This document shows positions 1 through 8,905 of a stretch of 64,000 nt of DNA, piece by piece (the stretch's first letter is position 1; every line of letters begins with the position of its first letter). This DNA is from Bacillus sp. Marseille-P3661 (lineage in GTDB: Bacteria > Bacillota > Bacilli > Bacillales > Bacillaceae_J), in assembly GCF_900240995.1 (NCBI RefSeq), contig NZ_LT965956.1:1-64000 (forward strand). The letters run 5' to 3'. The notes beneath the pieces are model-generated. The model saw nothing but the letters and a program-made list of their open reading frames with translations, made no database searches and was not told the origin of the DNA. Both the position numbers and the translations under genes were made by a program.

Positions 1-18
1 ACCTTTGCTTTGCTTAAT

Positions 19-88
19 CGGAAAATCTCCGCTTATATACCCCAAACCAAGCTCTATCCTGCTGTTTAACCGAAAAATCTCCGCTTAT
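19..88. repeat. Short direct repeat pair
   Basis: CGGAAAATCTCCGCTTAT at 19-36 and CGAAAAATCTCCGCTTAT at 71-88 differ by one base and start 52 bases apart. Nothing in the window explains them; they may be the edge of a longer tandem repeat lying to the left. Confidence 0.6.
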
Positions 89-301
89 TATTAATAACTC
101 TGGTTACTCAATTATAATCTACATACTCAATCTCAAAATCAAGCACCCTCCAATATTTATTTCATACCCTGTGATTTACTATGTGAATTAGGAGACGATA
201 AGTTATTAAAATTTGCCAAAATGTTTATAAATCAATAAAAAACGCACTGTGAATTATAAAGTGAATTCAAGTGCGCTTTCCTATGTGGTTTACAATGTTT
301 G

Positions 302-344
302 CACCTCTGAAGTAAACCTGTTACTTCGTTTCGGAGGTGTTTTT
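302..344 (+). terminator. Rho-independent terminator
   Basis: CACCTC followed by GAAGTAA pairs with TTACTTC and GAGGTG, with a small bulge, and is followed by a five-T run. It probably ends a transcript entering from the left edge. Confidence 0.6.
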
Positions 345-418
345 ATATTGAAATGCTATATTTGGAAAATAAATAAATCTTTTTCATAACTCTATTATTA
401 ACCTATTTATTTCATGGG

Positions 419-471
419 ACGTTTTTCAGCTTTCATTTCTGAATCGAATGAAACTGGAAAACGTTTTTTTT
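419..471 (+). terminator. Rho-independent terminator
   Basis: A long near-perfect stem (ACGTTTTTCAGCTTTCATT against AATGAAACTGGAAAACGT) is followed by a run of seven T. It insulates the nitrate transporter promoter from upstream transcription. Confidence 0.75.
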
Positions 472-523
472 ACGATTGCTCCGATTGGATCTAACAATAT
501 ATTTAGAATTGTATTAAAAGATA

Positions 524-540
524 TGTTATCTTTCCTCACA
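524..540 (+). promoter_or_regulatory. TnrA-like box upstream of nitrate transporter
   Basis: TGTTATCTTTCCTCACA has the outer TGTNA and TNACA halves of the TnrA consensus with the right spacing; two inner positions deviate. A candidate -10 (TATGTA, 565-570) lies downstream so that the box centre would be about 45 bases before the start point, the usual place for TnrA activation. This suggests induction under nitrogen limitation. Confidence 0.6.
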
Positions 541-636
541 TGATTGAAGACGTTCTAAAAAAACTATGTAATAGTAAACACTATGAAATTGGTGATCACC
601 AAAATACTAGTTTTAGAACAAAAGGAGTTGGAACCC

Positions 637-2157
637 ATGACGGTAACTGATCTTTTTAAGTTTAAAAATGAGCGAATAAAAGTCCTTCACTTTACTTGGT
701 TTGCTTTCTTTATATCCTTTTTCGCATGGTATAGTTTGGCGCCGCTCGCAACCACGATGATGGATGAGATGGGTTGGTTAACACCTCAGCATATTGCTGC
801 TTTAGGAATTTGTAATGTTGTACTAACTATTCCTGCTCGAATTGTTATCGGTTCGTTGCTAGATAAGTATGGTCCAAGAGTGGTGTACTCTGGTTTGCTC
901 GTAGTTATGTCTATTCCGGCGATCACATTTGCTTTTGGGGATAATTGGGCACAGTTAATGATTTCTCGTTTGTTATTAGGGAGTATTGGTGCAAGTTTTG
1001 TGATTGGAATTCGGATGGTTGCCGAATGGTTTCCTCCTAAAAACGTGGGATTTGCCGAAGGAATTTATGGCGGTTGGGGGAATTTTGGGTCTGCTGCAGC
1101 TGCCATGCTTTTACCTTGGTTTGCGTTAAATATATTAGGCGGAGAAAATGGGTGGAGATATGCTTTAGCGTTTACAGGCGTTTTCTGTTTCATCTATGGG
1201 ATTATTTATTACATTTGCGTTCGGGATACGCCTGAAGGAAAAGCGCTGGTGAAACCCAAAAAGTCAGCTGCACTTGAAATAAGTAGCTGGGGTGATCTTG
1301 TACAGCTCATCATTTGGACGATCCCGTTAGGCGGAGCACTTGCAGTTAGCGCCTGGAGATTAGAAGGGCTCGGCTTTCTTACTCAGGAAGTTCTTCATCT
1401 TGTTTGGGCCGTGATTGGAATAGTTGTCGTTTTTCAAATCTATAACATTATCAAAGTCAATGTACCGCGTTTAAAGCGAGGCGTTCCAGAGGAAGACAAA
1501 TATAAGTTTAAAAATGTTGGTGCGCTCAATAGTACGTACTTTGCTAATTTTGGTGCGGAACTGGCGATTGTGTCGATGCTGCCAATGTTCTTTCAATTAA
1601 CTTTTTCGTTAACGCCAGCTGTAGCGGGTCTTATTGCATCTTCCTTTGCATTTGTGAATTTATTTGCACGTCCTTTAGGTGGCGTTCTTTCAGATCGAAT
1701 GGGGAGCCGTCGTAAGGTAATGCTAGTGTACATGTTTGGCATTTCGATTGGGTTAGTTTTAATGGGGTTGATAGATTCCAGCTGGCCGCTAGCCGTAGCT
1801 GTGACCATTACCGTATTAACATCAATGTTTATTCAAGGTGCTGAAGGAGCTACTTTTGCTGTGATTCCCATGATTAAGAAGCGAGTGACAGGCCAAATTG
1901 CTGGAATGTCAGGGGCATATGGAAATGTTGGGGCAACCATTTATTTAACGCTGCTAACGTTTGTAACACCACAGCAATTTTTCTTTATCCTTGCTTCAGG
2001 TGCGTTCATTAGCTTTGTGTTTTGCTATTTCACATTGGAAGAACCGAAAAACTCATTTAGCGAAGACTACTATTTAACCGAAGTGGAGCGAAAGGAACAA
2101 GCGGAAGCTGACGCTGCTTTGTTAACAAGAGAACGGAAAGAAGTGAAGGCATTATAA
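637..2157 (+). CDS. nasA: Nitrate/nitrite transporter, NarK/NasA type (MFS, NNP family)
   Basis: Twelve-helix major-facilitator permease, about 506 residues, importing nitrate and/or exporting nitrite across the cytoplasmic membrane. The two NNP-family glycine-rich signatures are visible (GIYGGWGNFGSA in the first half, GMSGAYGNVGAT in the second), with the loop motif LLDKYGPR after helix 2. I chose the ATG at 637 because AAAGGAG sits nine bases before it; an in-frame ATG at 583 has no ribosome site. It is followed by a terminator and then by the nitrite reductase genes, so it supplies that pathway. Whether it carries nitrate only or both anions cannot be read from the sequence. Confidence 0.9.
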   Translation: MTVTDLFKFKNERIKVLHFTWFAFFISFFAWYSLAPLATTMMDEMGWLTPQHIAALGICNVVLTIPARIVIGSLLDKYGPRVVYSGLLVVMSIPAITFAFGDNWAQLMISRLLLGSIGASFVIGIRMVAEWFPPKNVGFAEGIYGGWGNFGSAAAAMLLPWFALNILGGENGWRYALAFTGVFCFIYGIIYYICVRDTPEGKALVKPKKSAALEISSWGDLVQLIIWTIPLGGALAVSAWRLEGLGFLTQEVLHLVWAVIGIVVVFQIYNIIKVNVPRLKRGVPEEDKYKFKNVGALNSTYFANFGAELAIVSMLPMFFQLTFSLTPAVAGLIASSFAFVNLFARPLGGVLSDRMGSRRKVMLVYMFGISIGLVLMGLIDSSWPLAVAVTITVLTSMFIQGAEGATFAVIPMIKKRVTGQIAGMSGAYGNVGATIYLTLLTFVTPQQFFFILASGAFISFVFCYFTLEEPKNSFSEDYYLTEVERKEQAEADAALLTRERKEVKAL

Positions 2158-2185
2158 AAAGGAGTTGTTTATACAACTTCTTTTT
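2158..2185 (+). terminator. Terminator after nitrate transporter
   Basis: AAGGAGTTGT / ACAACTTCTT stem with a four-base loop followed by T-rich DNA, directly after the transporter stop codon. Confidence 0.7.
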
Positions 2186-2223
2186 CAATTATATTTTTGG
2201 ACAGGCAACCATCTTTTGTTGTA

Positions 2224-2240
2224 TGTAACAATAGGTGACA
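2224..2240 (+). promoter_or_regulatory. TnrA-like box upstream of nasD
   Basis: TGTAACAATAGGTGACA fits the 17-base TnrA consensus TGTNANAWWWTNTNACA with a single mismatch (G for T at position 11). It lies about 150 bases before the nasD start, in the only sizeable gap upstream of the nitrite reductase operon, and mirrors the box before the transporter gene. Confidence 0.65.
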
Positions 2241-2390
2241 TGATTATGATAATTTAAATGTCATTAATAGGTTTATTTTGAAAAAGTATGCAAGGAAATC
2301 TAACAACATGCTTGAGCTGCCAAAATAATTACCATAACATACACCTATATACAAATGGTTTATTTGAAAAAAGAAAGTGAGGAGAATTTC

Positions 2391-4799
2391 ATGGTCAAGC
2401 AGAAATTGATACTAATTGGAAATGGGATGGCCGGTGTTCGAACGATAGAAGAAATCTTGAAAGTGGATCCAAATCAATTTGAGATCACCATTTTCGGGAA
2501 TGAACCACATCCAAATTATAATAGAATACAGCTTTCTAAAGTATTACAAGGAGATACGGAAATTAAAGATATCACCATTAATGATTGGGATTGGTATAGA
2601 GAGAATCATATAAAGCTGTTCTCCGGCGAATCTATTATTCGAATTGATAAAGAATCGCAAGTGGTCTATTCGGATAAAAGAGCAATTCAATACGACAAAT
2701 TAATCATTGCTACAGGTTCACTTCCGTTCATGCTGCCTCTTCCTGGTGCTGATTTGGAGGGAGTAACAGCGTTTCGTGATATTAAGGATTGCGAAACGAT
2801 GATTGAGTACTCGACGAAGTATAAAAAAGCGGCTGTAATTGGTGGTGGGTTATTAGGTCTAGAGGCTGCAAGAGGCTTACTTAATCTAGGAATGGAAGTA
2901 GATGTGATCCATATTAGTGATTGCTTAATGGAAAGGCAATTGGATCAAACAGCAGGCAGATTGCTACAAAAGGAACTCGAAAAACAGGGAATGAATTTTT
3001 TACTAAAAAAACAAACGGTCCAAATTATAGGGAAAAAGCGAGCTGAAGGATTACGATTTGGCGATGGAACCAAACTGAAAGCAGATTTAGTTGTCATGGC
3101 CGTTGGGATTAAACCAAATGTCGCACTAGCAAAAGAAAGCGGAATCCCAGTAAACCGAGGCATTCTAGTAAATGATTGTTTAGAAACAGAGATTCCTAAT
3201 ATCTATGCAGTCGGTGAGTGTGCAGAACACCATGGCATCGTGTATGGATTAGTTGCTCCATTATATGAGCAAGGAAAAGTTTTAGCCAAGCAACTATGTA
3301 AGGAAGAAACTGAAGGCTACCATGGTTCTATCGTTTCCACACAATTAAAGGTATCTGGTGTGGATGTGTTCTCAGCAGGAAGAATCACCGAGAATGAGGA
3401 TACAAAATCCATTATGATGTATGACGATTATAAAGGAACCTATAAAAAAGTCTTGATTGAAGACGGCAAAATTGTCGGAGCTGTCCTTTTCGGTAACACA
3501 AGTGAAGGGAATAAATTACTCAGCCTTATAAATAAGGGAGCTGATGTGTCTGAGTACATGGATTTGGAAGGAACGGAAACGACAGCTGGAAGTCTTGTAG
3601 CTTCTATGGCAGATGATGAAATCATTTGTGGTTGTAATGGCGTAACCAAAGGGACGATTGTCCAAGCGATCCAGAACAATGGGTTGTCGACGATTGAGGA
3701 AGTGAAGGGATGTACAAACGCGTCCAGATCATGTGGAGGTTGTAAATCCTTGGTGTCAGACCTCCTTGAACTTACATTAGGCGACAACTATAACGTAAAT
3801 GAACAAGAGCCAATCTGTAGCTGCACGACGTTATCAAGAGATGAAGTGGTCGAGGAAATTCGTGCAAAAGGACTTACACATACACGGGAAGTGATGAACG
3901 TCCTTGGTTGGAAGACTCCTGAAGGCTGTTCGAAGTGTAAGCCAGCCTTGAATTATTATCTAGGGATGATTCAACCTAAAGATTATAAAGACGAAAAGGA
4001 GTCGCGTTTTGTCAATGAAAGAATGCATGCCAATATTCAAAAAGACGGAACGTTTTCAGTGGTTCCGAGAATGTATGGTGGCGTGACGAGCGTTGAACAA
4101 TTGCGAAAAATTGCCGATGTAGCCGAAAAATATCAGGTACCATTAATTAAAGTAACAGGCGGACAAAGGATTGACTTATTCGGTGTGCAGAAGGAGGACC
4201 TTCCTAAAATGTGGGCAGAGCTTGATATGCCTTCAGGCTATGCATATGGAAAAACACTTCGTACGGTAAAAACATGTGTTGGTGAAAGATTCTGCCGATT
4301 CGGTACACAGGATTCTATGGGCTTGGGGATTCAACTAGAAAAGAAACTTGAGCGTTTAAGTACTCCGCACAAAGTGAAAATGGGTGTATCCGCATGTCCT
4401 AGGAGCTGTGCTGAATCCGGAGTGAAGGATGTAGGGGTGATTGGTGTAGAGGGAGCATGGGAGATCTACGTTGGCGGAAACGGAGGCACACATCTACGTG
4501 CAGCCGATCTTTTGTGCAAGGTAAAGACAGATGAAGAGGTCATCGAATTTTCGGGTGCCTATCTACAGTATTACCGGGAAACAGCTCATTATTTGGAGCG
4601 TACATCAAAATGGCTAGAACGAATGGGACTTGATCATATAAAATCTGTCCTACATGATAAGCAGAATCGTGATTCGTTAAACAATAGATTAGATGAAGCT
4701 CTATCCGTTTTAAGGGATCCTTGGAAAGAAGCCGTTGAGAGTGAAGAGATTCAAAAGGAACTCTATCAAAGTGTCAAGGTACCAGTTACATCAAAATAA
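2391..4799 (+). CDS. nasD: Assimilatory nitrite reductase [NAD(P)H], large subunit
   Basis: Cytoplasmic sirohaem enzyme of about 802 residues, reducing nitrite to ammonium; length matches Bacillus NasD. Domains in order: FAD/NAD(P)H pyridine-nucleotide disulfide oxidoreductase (residues ~3-300, GNGMAGVR and GGGLLGLEAA), first BFD-type [2Fe-2S] module (CGCNG to SCGGC), second BFD-like Cys cluster (CSC to CSKC), ferredoxin-like half domain, and sirohaem/[4Fe-4S] domain with TCVGERFC and ACPRSC. Start chosen at 2391 (GAGGAG eight bases upstream) over the ATG at 2355. It is the first gene of a run with nasE and the sirohaem methyltransferase, all on the same strand with short gaps. Confidence 0.95.
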   Translation: MVKQKLILIGNGMAGVRTIEEILKVDPNQFEITIFGNEPHPNYNRIQLSKVLQGDTEIKDITINDWDWYRENHIKLFSGESIIRIDKESQVVYSDKRAIQYDKLIIATGSLPFMLPLPGADLEGVTAFRDIKDCETMIEYSTKYKKAAVIGGGLLGLEAARGLLNLGMEVDVIHISDCLMERQLDQTAGRLLQKELEKQGMNFLLKKQTVQIIGKKRAEGLRFGDGTKLKADLVVMAVGIKPNVALAKESGIPVNRGILVNDCLETEIPNIYAVGECAEHHGIVYGLVAPLYEQGKVLAKQLCKEETEGYHGSIVSTQLKVSGVDVFSAGRITENEDTKSIMMYDDYKGTYKKVLIEDGKIVGAVLFGNTSEGNKLLSLINKGADVSEYMDLEGTETTAGSLVASMADDEIICGCNGVTKGTIVQAIQNNGLSTIEEVKGCTNASRSCGGCKSLVSDLLELTLGDNYNVNEQEPICSCTTLSRDEVVEEIRAKGLTHTREVMNVLGWKTPEGCSKCKPALNYYLGMIQPKDYKDEKESRFVNERMHANIQKDGTFSVVPRMYGGVTSVEQLRKIADVAEKYQVPLIKVTGGQRIDLFGVQKEDLPKMWAELDMPSGYAYGKTLRTVKTCVGERFCRFGTQDSMGLGIQLEKKLERLSTPHKVKMGVSACPRSCAESGVKDVGVIGVEGAWEIYVGGNGGTHLRAADLLCKVKTDEEVIEFSGAYLQYYRETAHYLERTSKWLERMGLDHIKSVLHDKQNRDSLNNRLDEALSVLRDPWKEAVESEEIQKELYQSVKVPVTSK

Positions 4800-4815
4800 A
4801 AAAGGAGGAAACACC

Positions 4816-5133
4816 ATGGAACAAACGCTGCAACGGGTAAAGGTGGGCACTTTAATTGAATTGCCAAAAGAGATAGGGAAAACCATTCGAATTGGAAGTC
4901 ACAATATTGCAGTTTTTCGCTTAGCAAATAACAAAGTTCGTGCGATTGAAAATAAATGCCCGCATCGAGGCGGAGTTCTCGCAGAGGGAATGGTCAGTGG
5001 AGAGCATGTGTTTTGCCCTATGCATGACTGGAAGATTTGTATGACGGACGGAAAAGTTCAAGAACCAGATACAGGCTGTGTCAATACCTATCAGGTGGAA
5101 ATTGAAAATGGGGACGTTTTTATAATGATTTAA
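4816..5133 (+). CDS. nasE: Nitrite reductase small subunit, Rieske-type
   Basis: About 105 residues, the usual size for NasE. A Rieske-like [2Fe-2S] motif is visible: CPHRGG followed by CPMHDW, giving the two Cys and two His ligands. It partners the large subunit in nitrite reduction. Start at 4816 follows AAAGGAGG; the longer open frame back to 4735 overlaps nasD out of frame and is not needed. Located 16 bases after nasD and 22 before the methyltransferase, so clearly co-transcribed. Confidence 0.93.
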   Translation: MEQTLQRVKVGTLIELPKEIGKTIRIGSHNIAVFRLANNKVRAIENKCPHRGGVLAEGMVSGEHVFCPMHDWKICMTDGKVQEPDTGCVNTYQVEIENGDVFIMI

Positions 5134-5155
5134 GATGACAAGGGAGGAAGTCAAC

Positions 5156-5920
5156 ATGGGGAAGGTTTATATCGTTGGAGCGGGGCCAGGTGACAAAGAT
5201 TTAATTACAGTAAAGGGTTTAAAATGTATTCAGCAAGCAGAGGTCATTTTATACGACAGATTAGTTAACACCGAATTATTAGATGAAGCAAAACCTTATG
5301 CAGATTTAATATACTGCGGAAAAATGCCCAATCACCATCCAATGAAACAGGAGACCATTAATAGATTGCTAGTGCGCTATGCCAAGAGCGGGAAAATTGT
5401 TACCCGTTTGAAAGGCGGTGACCCATTTGTCTTCGGAAGAGGTGGAGAAGAAGCGGAAGCACTGGTACGAAATGGAGTCGAATTTGAGGTGGTCCCTGGA
5501 ATTACATCTGGGATTGCGGCGCCTGCTTATGCGGGAATACCTGTAACACATCGAGATTTGGGCTCCACCTTCGCCATCTTGACAGGTCACAGAAAACAAG
5601 GGGCAGAAGATAGAACAGATTGGAAGAGTCTTGCCAATGGTATCGATACTTTAGCCATCTATATGGGAGTTGGCAATCTTCCTTACATTGTTAGTCAGCT
5701 TTTGAAATATAAAAAAGCACCCCATACACCGGTCGCGATTATTCACCAAGGAACGACGAAAAATCAGCAGACCATTACAGGGACTTTACAAACCATTGTA
5801 GATATCGCAAATAAGAAAGAGATTGAAAATCCATCCATGATTGTGATCGGAGAGGTCGTGAAGTTTAGAGAAAAACTTCAGTCATTTGAATCGATGGAAG
5901 GTAATGCTGTTTCGTTGTAA
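5156..5920 (+). CDS. nasF: Uroporphyrinogen-III C-methyltransferase
   Basis: SAM-dependent enzyme of about 254 residues making precorrin-2, the first step from uroporphyrinogen III to the sirohaem needed by NasD. Family motifs are plain: [15 protein letters not shown] at the N terminus, [19 protein letters not shown], and VVPGITSG. Start at 5156 is preceded by GGGAGG. In B. subtilis the equivalent gene (nasF) ends the nasBCDEF operon; here it precedes nasC. No dedicated precorrin-2 dehydrogenase gene is in the window; the SirB-like gene further down could supply chelation. Confidence 0.93.
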   Translation: MGKVYIVGAGPGDKDLITVKGLKCIQQAEVILYDRLVNTELLDEAKPYADLIYCGKMPNHHPMKQETINRLLVRYAKSGKIVTRLKGGDPFVFGRGGEEAEALVRNGVEFEVVPGITSGIAAPAYAGIPVTHRDLGSTFAILTGHRKQGAEDRTDWKSLANGIDTLAIYMGVGNLPYIVSQLLKYKKAPHTPVAIIHQGTTKNQQTITGTLQTIVDIANKKEIENPSMIVIGEVVKFREKLQSFESMEGNAVSL

Positions 5921-5928
5921 AGGAAAGA

Positions 5929-5957
5929 TGGGAACAACTTTCATCATGTTGTTCCCA
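5929..5957 (+). terminator. Hairpin between nasF and nasC
   Basis: Perfect ten-base inverted repeat TGGGAACAAC / GTTGTTCCCA, with only a weak T-rich tail. It could be a partial terminator or processing site lowering transcription into nasC. Confidence 0.6.
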
Positions 5958-6009
5958 TTGTGTTTATGAGTTCTTGACAAGTGTTAGCTAGAAGGTGAGT
6001 TGATAAGTA

Positions 6010-8136
6010 GTGTCCGATTTACTGCAACATTTTCTGTCTAAATATAAAGAATTACAAAAGGAAGAAATTTATCAGGCCAGGTGCCCGTATTGCAGTGTCC
6101 AATGCTCGAAGGAGGTTATTGAAGAAAGGATTGTCAGCCGTAAGCAATTTAAGGTAAATCCTAATAAAGAGGACCCTACTTCAGAAGGGCGCTTATGTAT
6201 CAAAGGCATGCATGCACATCAGCATGTTTTTCATAAAGATCGCGTTCTTTATCCCATGTTAAAAGTGGATGGGGAGTTTGTTCGTGTATCTTGGTGCTTA
6301 GCTTTAGACTATATTAAAGAGAAATTTCATCAAATACAGCTTGAAAGTGGAAATGATGGCATCGGGGTTTACGGCGGCGGTTCGTTAACCAACGAGGAAA
6401 GTTATTTGCTTGGAAAGTTTGCGCGAGTGGCATTAAAGACGAAATATATTGATTACAATGGCCGATTCTGTATGTCCTCTGCTGCTGCGGCTGGAAATAT
6501 TGCTTTCGGAATAGACCGCGGTTTAACGATGAAGCTTTCCGATATACAAGAAACTGAATGTCTAATTTTAGCGGGGACCAACATTGCCGAGTGTCAGCCT
6601 ACCTTAATGCCCTATATTCGTAAAGCTAAAAAGAATGGTTGCTATATCATTGCGATCGATCCAAGAGAAACTGCGACTACGAAACTTGCAGACTTACATA
6701 TCAAGGTGAAACCGGGCATGGATGCGAATTTAGTGAATGGAATTTTGAAATTCATATTGGAAAGAGGCTTTGTGGATCAAGAATTCGTTCAGAATCGTAC
6801 AAATGGTTATGAAGAGCTAAAGGATTTTTTAGAGTGCTTGAAGTTTGAAGAGCTGGAATCAATCACGAATGTGACGACGGGAGACATGGAGTTAGCGGCA
6901 GAAAAGTTTGGGAAAGCGAATTCGGCAATTGTATTGACAGCACGAGGGGTCGAGCAGCATTCCACAGGTGTAGAAACTGTAAAAAGTTATATCAATTTAA
7001 CTCTTGTTACCGGGAAAATTGGAAAGCCGGGCTGTGGATACGGAGCCGTTACAGGTCAAGCGAACGGGCAAGGAGGAAGGGAACACGGACAAAAAGCTGA
7101 CCAGCTTCCTGGATATCGATTGATAGAAAACAAGGAGCATCGGGAGTATATAGCTAGTGTCTGGGGAATCGAGGAATCCGAGTTACCGAGAAAAGGTGTA
7201 TCCGCCTATGAAATGATGGAAAAAATCAACGAACAGGAGATTAAAGGTTTGTTTCTCATGGCCTCCAATCCGGTCGTTTCAAATCCAAATGCTATCTTGG
7301 TTGAAAAGGCCTTGAAAAAGCTCGATTTTCTCGTGGTGGTGGATATGTATATTTCAGAAACTGCTCGAATGGCCGATCTTATTTTACCAACGTCCTCTTA
7401 TCTCGAAGATACGGGAACCATCACCAATTTAGAAGGGAGAGTCGTCCTACGCGAAGGGGAACGGGAAAAACCAGGGGAGACGAAACATGATTGGGAAATA
7501 CTTTGTGACATAGCCGACACATTAGGAAGTGGTCAGTATTTCTCTTATTCATCACCGGAAGAAATTTTTGAGGAATTACGAAAAGCTAGTAAAGGCGGAA
7601 TCGCCGATTATTATGGCATTACGTATGCTCGTTTAAAGGAAGGGAACGGCATTCATTGGCCATGTCCAGAGGAAACACATCCGGGGACGGAGCGATTATT
7701 TGGGCATCATTTTGCACATAGAGATTGGAAAGCAACTATATCAACAGTTCCCATCCAAAAGCCGAATGAAACCATTGATGAAGAATTTCCGCTGTTCTTA
7801 ACAACGGGCAGAGTGTTACATCATTACTTAACGGGCGTACAAACAAGGAAAAGCAGTAAGCTATTTTCTTTATGTCCAGAGCCGTTATTAGAAATCCATC
7901 CTGAAACAGCCCAAAAGTATGGAATCGCTGATAAATCTCTTGTACAAGTGCAATCCAAAAGAGGCAATATGGTCGTACGTGCTGCCTTTAAGGAGTCCAT
8001 CAGACGGGATACCCTTTTCACCTCCTTTCATTGGGGGGACATCCAAAGTGTCAATCGGGTGACAAATCCAGCACTTGATCCCCTATGCAGGATGCCTGAA
8101 TTTAAGGTGAGCGCTGTGAAAGTAAGTTCGTTATAA
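6010..8136 (+). CDS. nasC: Assimilatory nitrate reductase catalytic subunit (molybdopterin)
   Basis: About 708 residues, close to B. subtilis NasC. The N-terminal [4Fe-4S] motif is CPYCSVQC with a fourth Cys in LCIKG; the bis-MGD oxidoreductase domain follows (GGGSLTNEE, MASNPVVSNPN, DLILPTSSYLEDTGT) and a C-terminal dinucleotide-binding domain (LTTGRVLHHYLTG). There is no Tat signal, so it is cytoplasmic and assimilatory. It uses a GTG start with AAGGTGAG upstream. NasB, the electron-transfer partner in B. subtilis, is not in the window, so electrons must come from elsewhere, for instance a ferredoxin, flavodoxin or distant NasB. It is followed after 13 bases by the chelatase-like gene. Confidence 0.92.
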   Translation: MSDLLQHFLSKYKELQKEEIYQARCPYCSVQCSKEVIEERIVSRKQFKVNPNKEDPTSEGRLCIKGMHAHQHVFHKDRVLYPMLKVDGEFVRVSWCLALDYIKEKFHQIQLESGNDGIGVYGGGSLTNEESYLLGKFARVALKTKYIDYNGRFCMSSAAAAGNIAFGIDRGLTMKLSDIQETECLILAGTNIAECQPTLMPYIRKAKKNGCYIIAIDPRETATTKLADLHIKVKPGMDANLVNGILKFILERGFVDQEFVQNRTNGYEELKDFLECLKFEELESITNVTTGDMELAAEKFGKANSAIVLTARGVEQHSTGVETVKSYINLTLVTGKIGKPGCGYGAVTGQANGQGGREHGQKADQLPGYRLIENKEHREYIASVWGIEESELPRKGVSAYEMMEKINEQEIKGLFLMASNPVVSNPNAILVEKALKKLDFLVVVDMYISETARMADLILPTSSYLEDTGTITNLEGRVVLREGEREKPGETKHDWEILCDIADTLGSGQYFSYSSPEEIFEELRKASKGGIADYYGITYARLKEGNGIHWPCPEETHPGTERLFGHHFAHRDWKATISTVPIQKPNETIDEEFPLFLTTGRVLHHYLTGVQTRKSSKLFSLCPEPLLEIHPETAQKYGIADKSLVQVQSKRGNMVVRAAFKESIRRDTLFTSFHWGDIQSVNRVTNPALDPLCRMPEFKVSAVKVSSL

Positions 8137-8149
8137 GGAGGGAAGCTGC

Positions 8150-8905
8150 ATGGATGGTGTTTTATATGTCTTTCATGGCAGTCGAATGAAAAAGGCGACC
8201 GAGTTCTCTATTCAGTTTGTTAAAAAGTGTATGGAAATAATCTCTATACCGATACAAGAGCACTGCTTTCTAGAACTTGCAGCCCCTTCAATGAAGCAAG
8301 GAATAGATAGTTGTGTGAAAAGAGGTGCGACAAGAATAGCTGTTGTTCCGATTTTGTTATTAACAGCTGCACATGCGAAAAAAGATATCCCTGAAGAGAT
8401 TGAAAGGTTGCGAGAGTTGTATCCAGAGGTTGAAATTATGTATGGACGTCCTTTTGGGGTCCATGAAAAGATTATTGAAATTTTAATAGAAAGAATAATA
8501 GAAAAGAAAAAAAATTCGAAGGAAATGGATGTTCTATTGGTGGGGAGAGGCAGCACGGATTCAGATTCGAAGAACGATATGGAAAGGATTGCAACACTTT
8601 TACAAGAAAAAATCGACGTGAATTCCATCACCTGTTGTTACCTTGCAGCAGTTGATCCAGCATTTGAAATTGCCTTAGAGCAAACCATTAAGAAAAGTGG
8701 GCAAGTGGTTGTCCTTCCTTATGTATTATTTACAGGACTGCTCATGAATCGTATGCAAAAAGCAGTAAAAGAGGTCACGATGTTAATAGATAAGGAGATT
8801 GTTCTATGTGACTATCTCGGCTACCACCCAAACTTGAGTGACATTATAAGGGAACGAGTGTGGGAGCTTTTAGGGGAGGAGGAAAAAGTATGCAGCATTG
8901 GCTAA
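8150..8905 (+). CDS. sirB: SirB/CbiX-like sirohydrochlorin chelatase
   Basis: About 251 residues in two repeated alpha/beta halves, as in the class II chelatases that insert Fe2+ into sirohydrochlorin to make sirohaem. Metal-site histidines are visible at YVFHGSR (near residue 9) and TAAHAKKDIP (near residue 75). Strong GGAGG ribosome site, 13 bases after nasC, and its end overlaps the next gene by 16 bases, so it belongs to the nitrate/nitrite operon. Cobalt or nickel chelatase activity cannot be excluded, but the sirohaem context favours iron. Confidence 0.85.
   Translation: MDGVLYVFHGSRMKKATEFSIQFVKKCMEIISIPIQEHCFLELAAPSMKQGIDSCVKRGATRIAVVPILLLTAAHAKKDIPEEIERLRELYPEVEIMYGRPFGVHEKIIEILIERIIEKKKNSKEMDVLLVGRGSTDSDSKNDMERIATLLQEKIDVNSITCCYLAAVDPAFEIALEQTIKKSGQVVVLPYVLFTGLLMNRMQKAVKEVTMLIDKEIVLCDYLGYHPNLSDIIRERVWELLGEEEKVCSIG

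Larger units (their letters stand above)
1..636. other. Non-coding upstream region
   Basis: No convincing gene. It holds an 18-base direct repeat, an AT-rich stretch, a hairpin at about 243-277 (CGCACT paired with AGTGCG), two terminator-like hairpins and a TnrA-like box, the last three listed separately. A short open fragment ending in a stop near 233 (reading ELGDDKLLKFAKMF) could be the tail of a decayed gene, but it is too short to assign. Confidence 0.5.

Noticed and set aside
170-233. Transposase tail (ELGDDKLLKFAKMF) at the left edge
   Set aside because: Too short to assign and no inverted repeats or further transposase sequence nearby.
3440-3787. Antisense open frames opposite nasD and other large genes
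   Set aside because: They have no ribosome sites and mirror the codon pattern of the real genes; treated as shadows.
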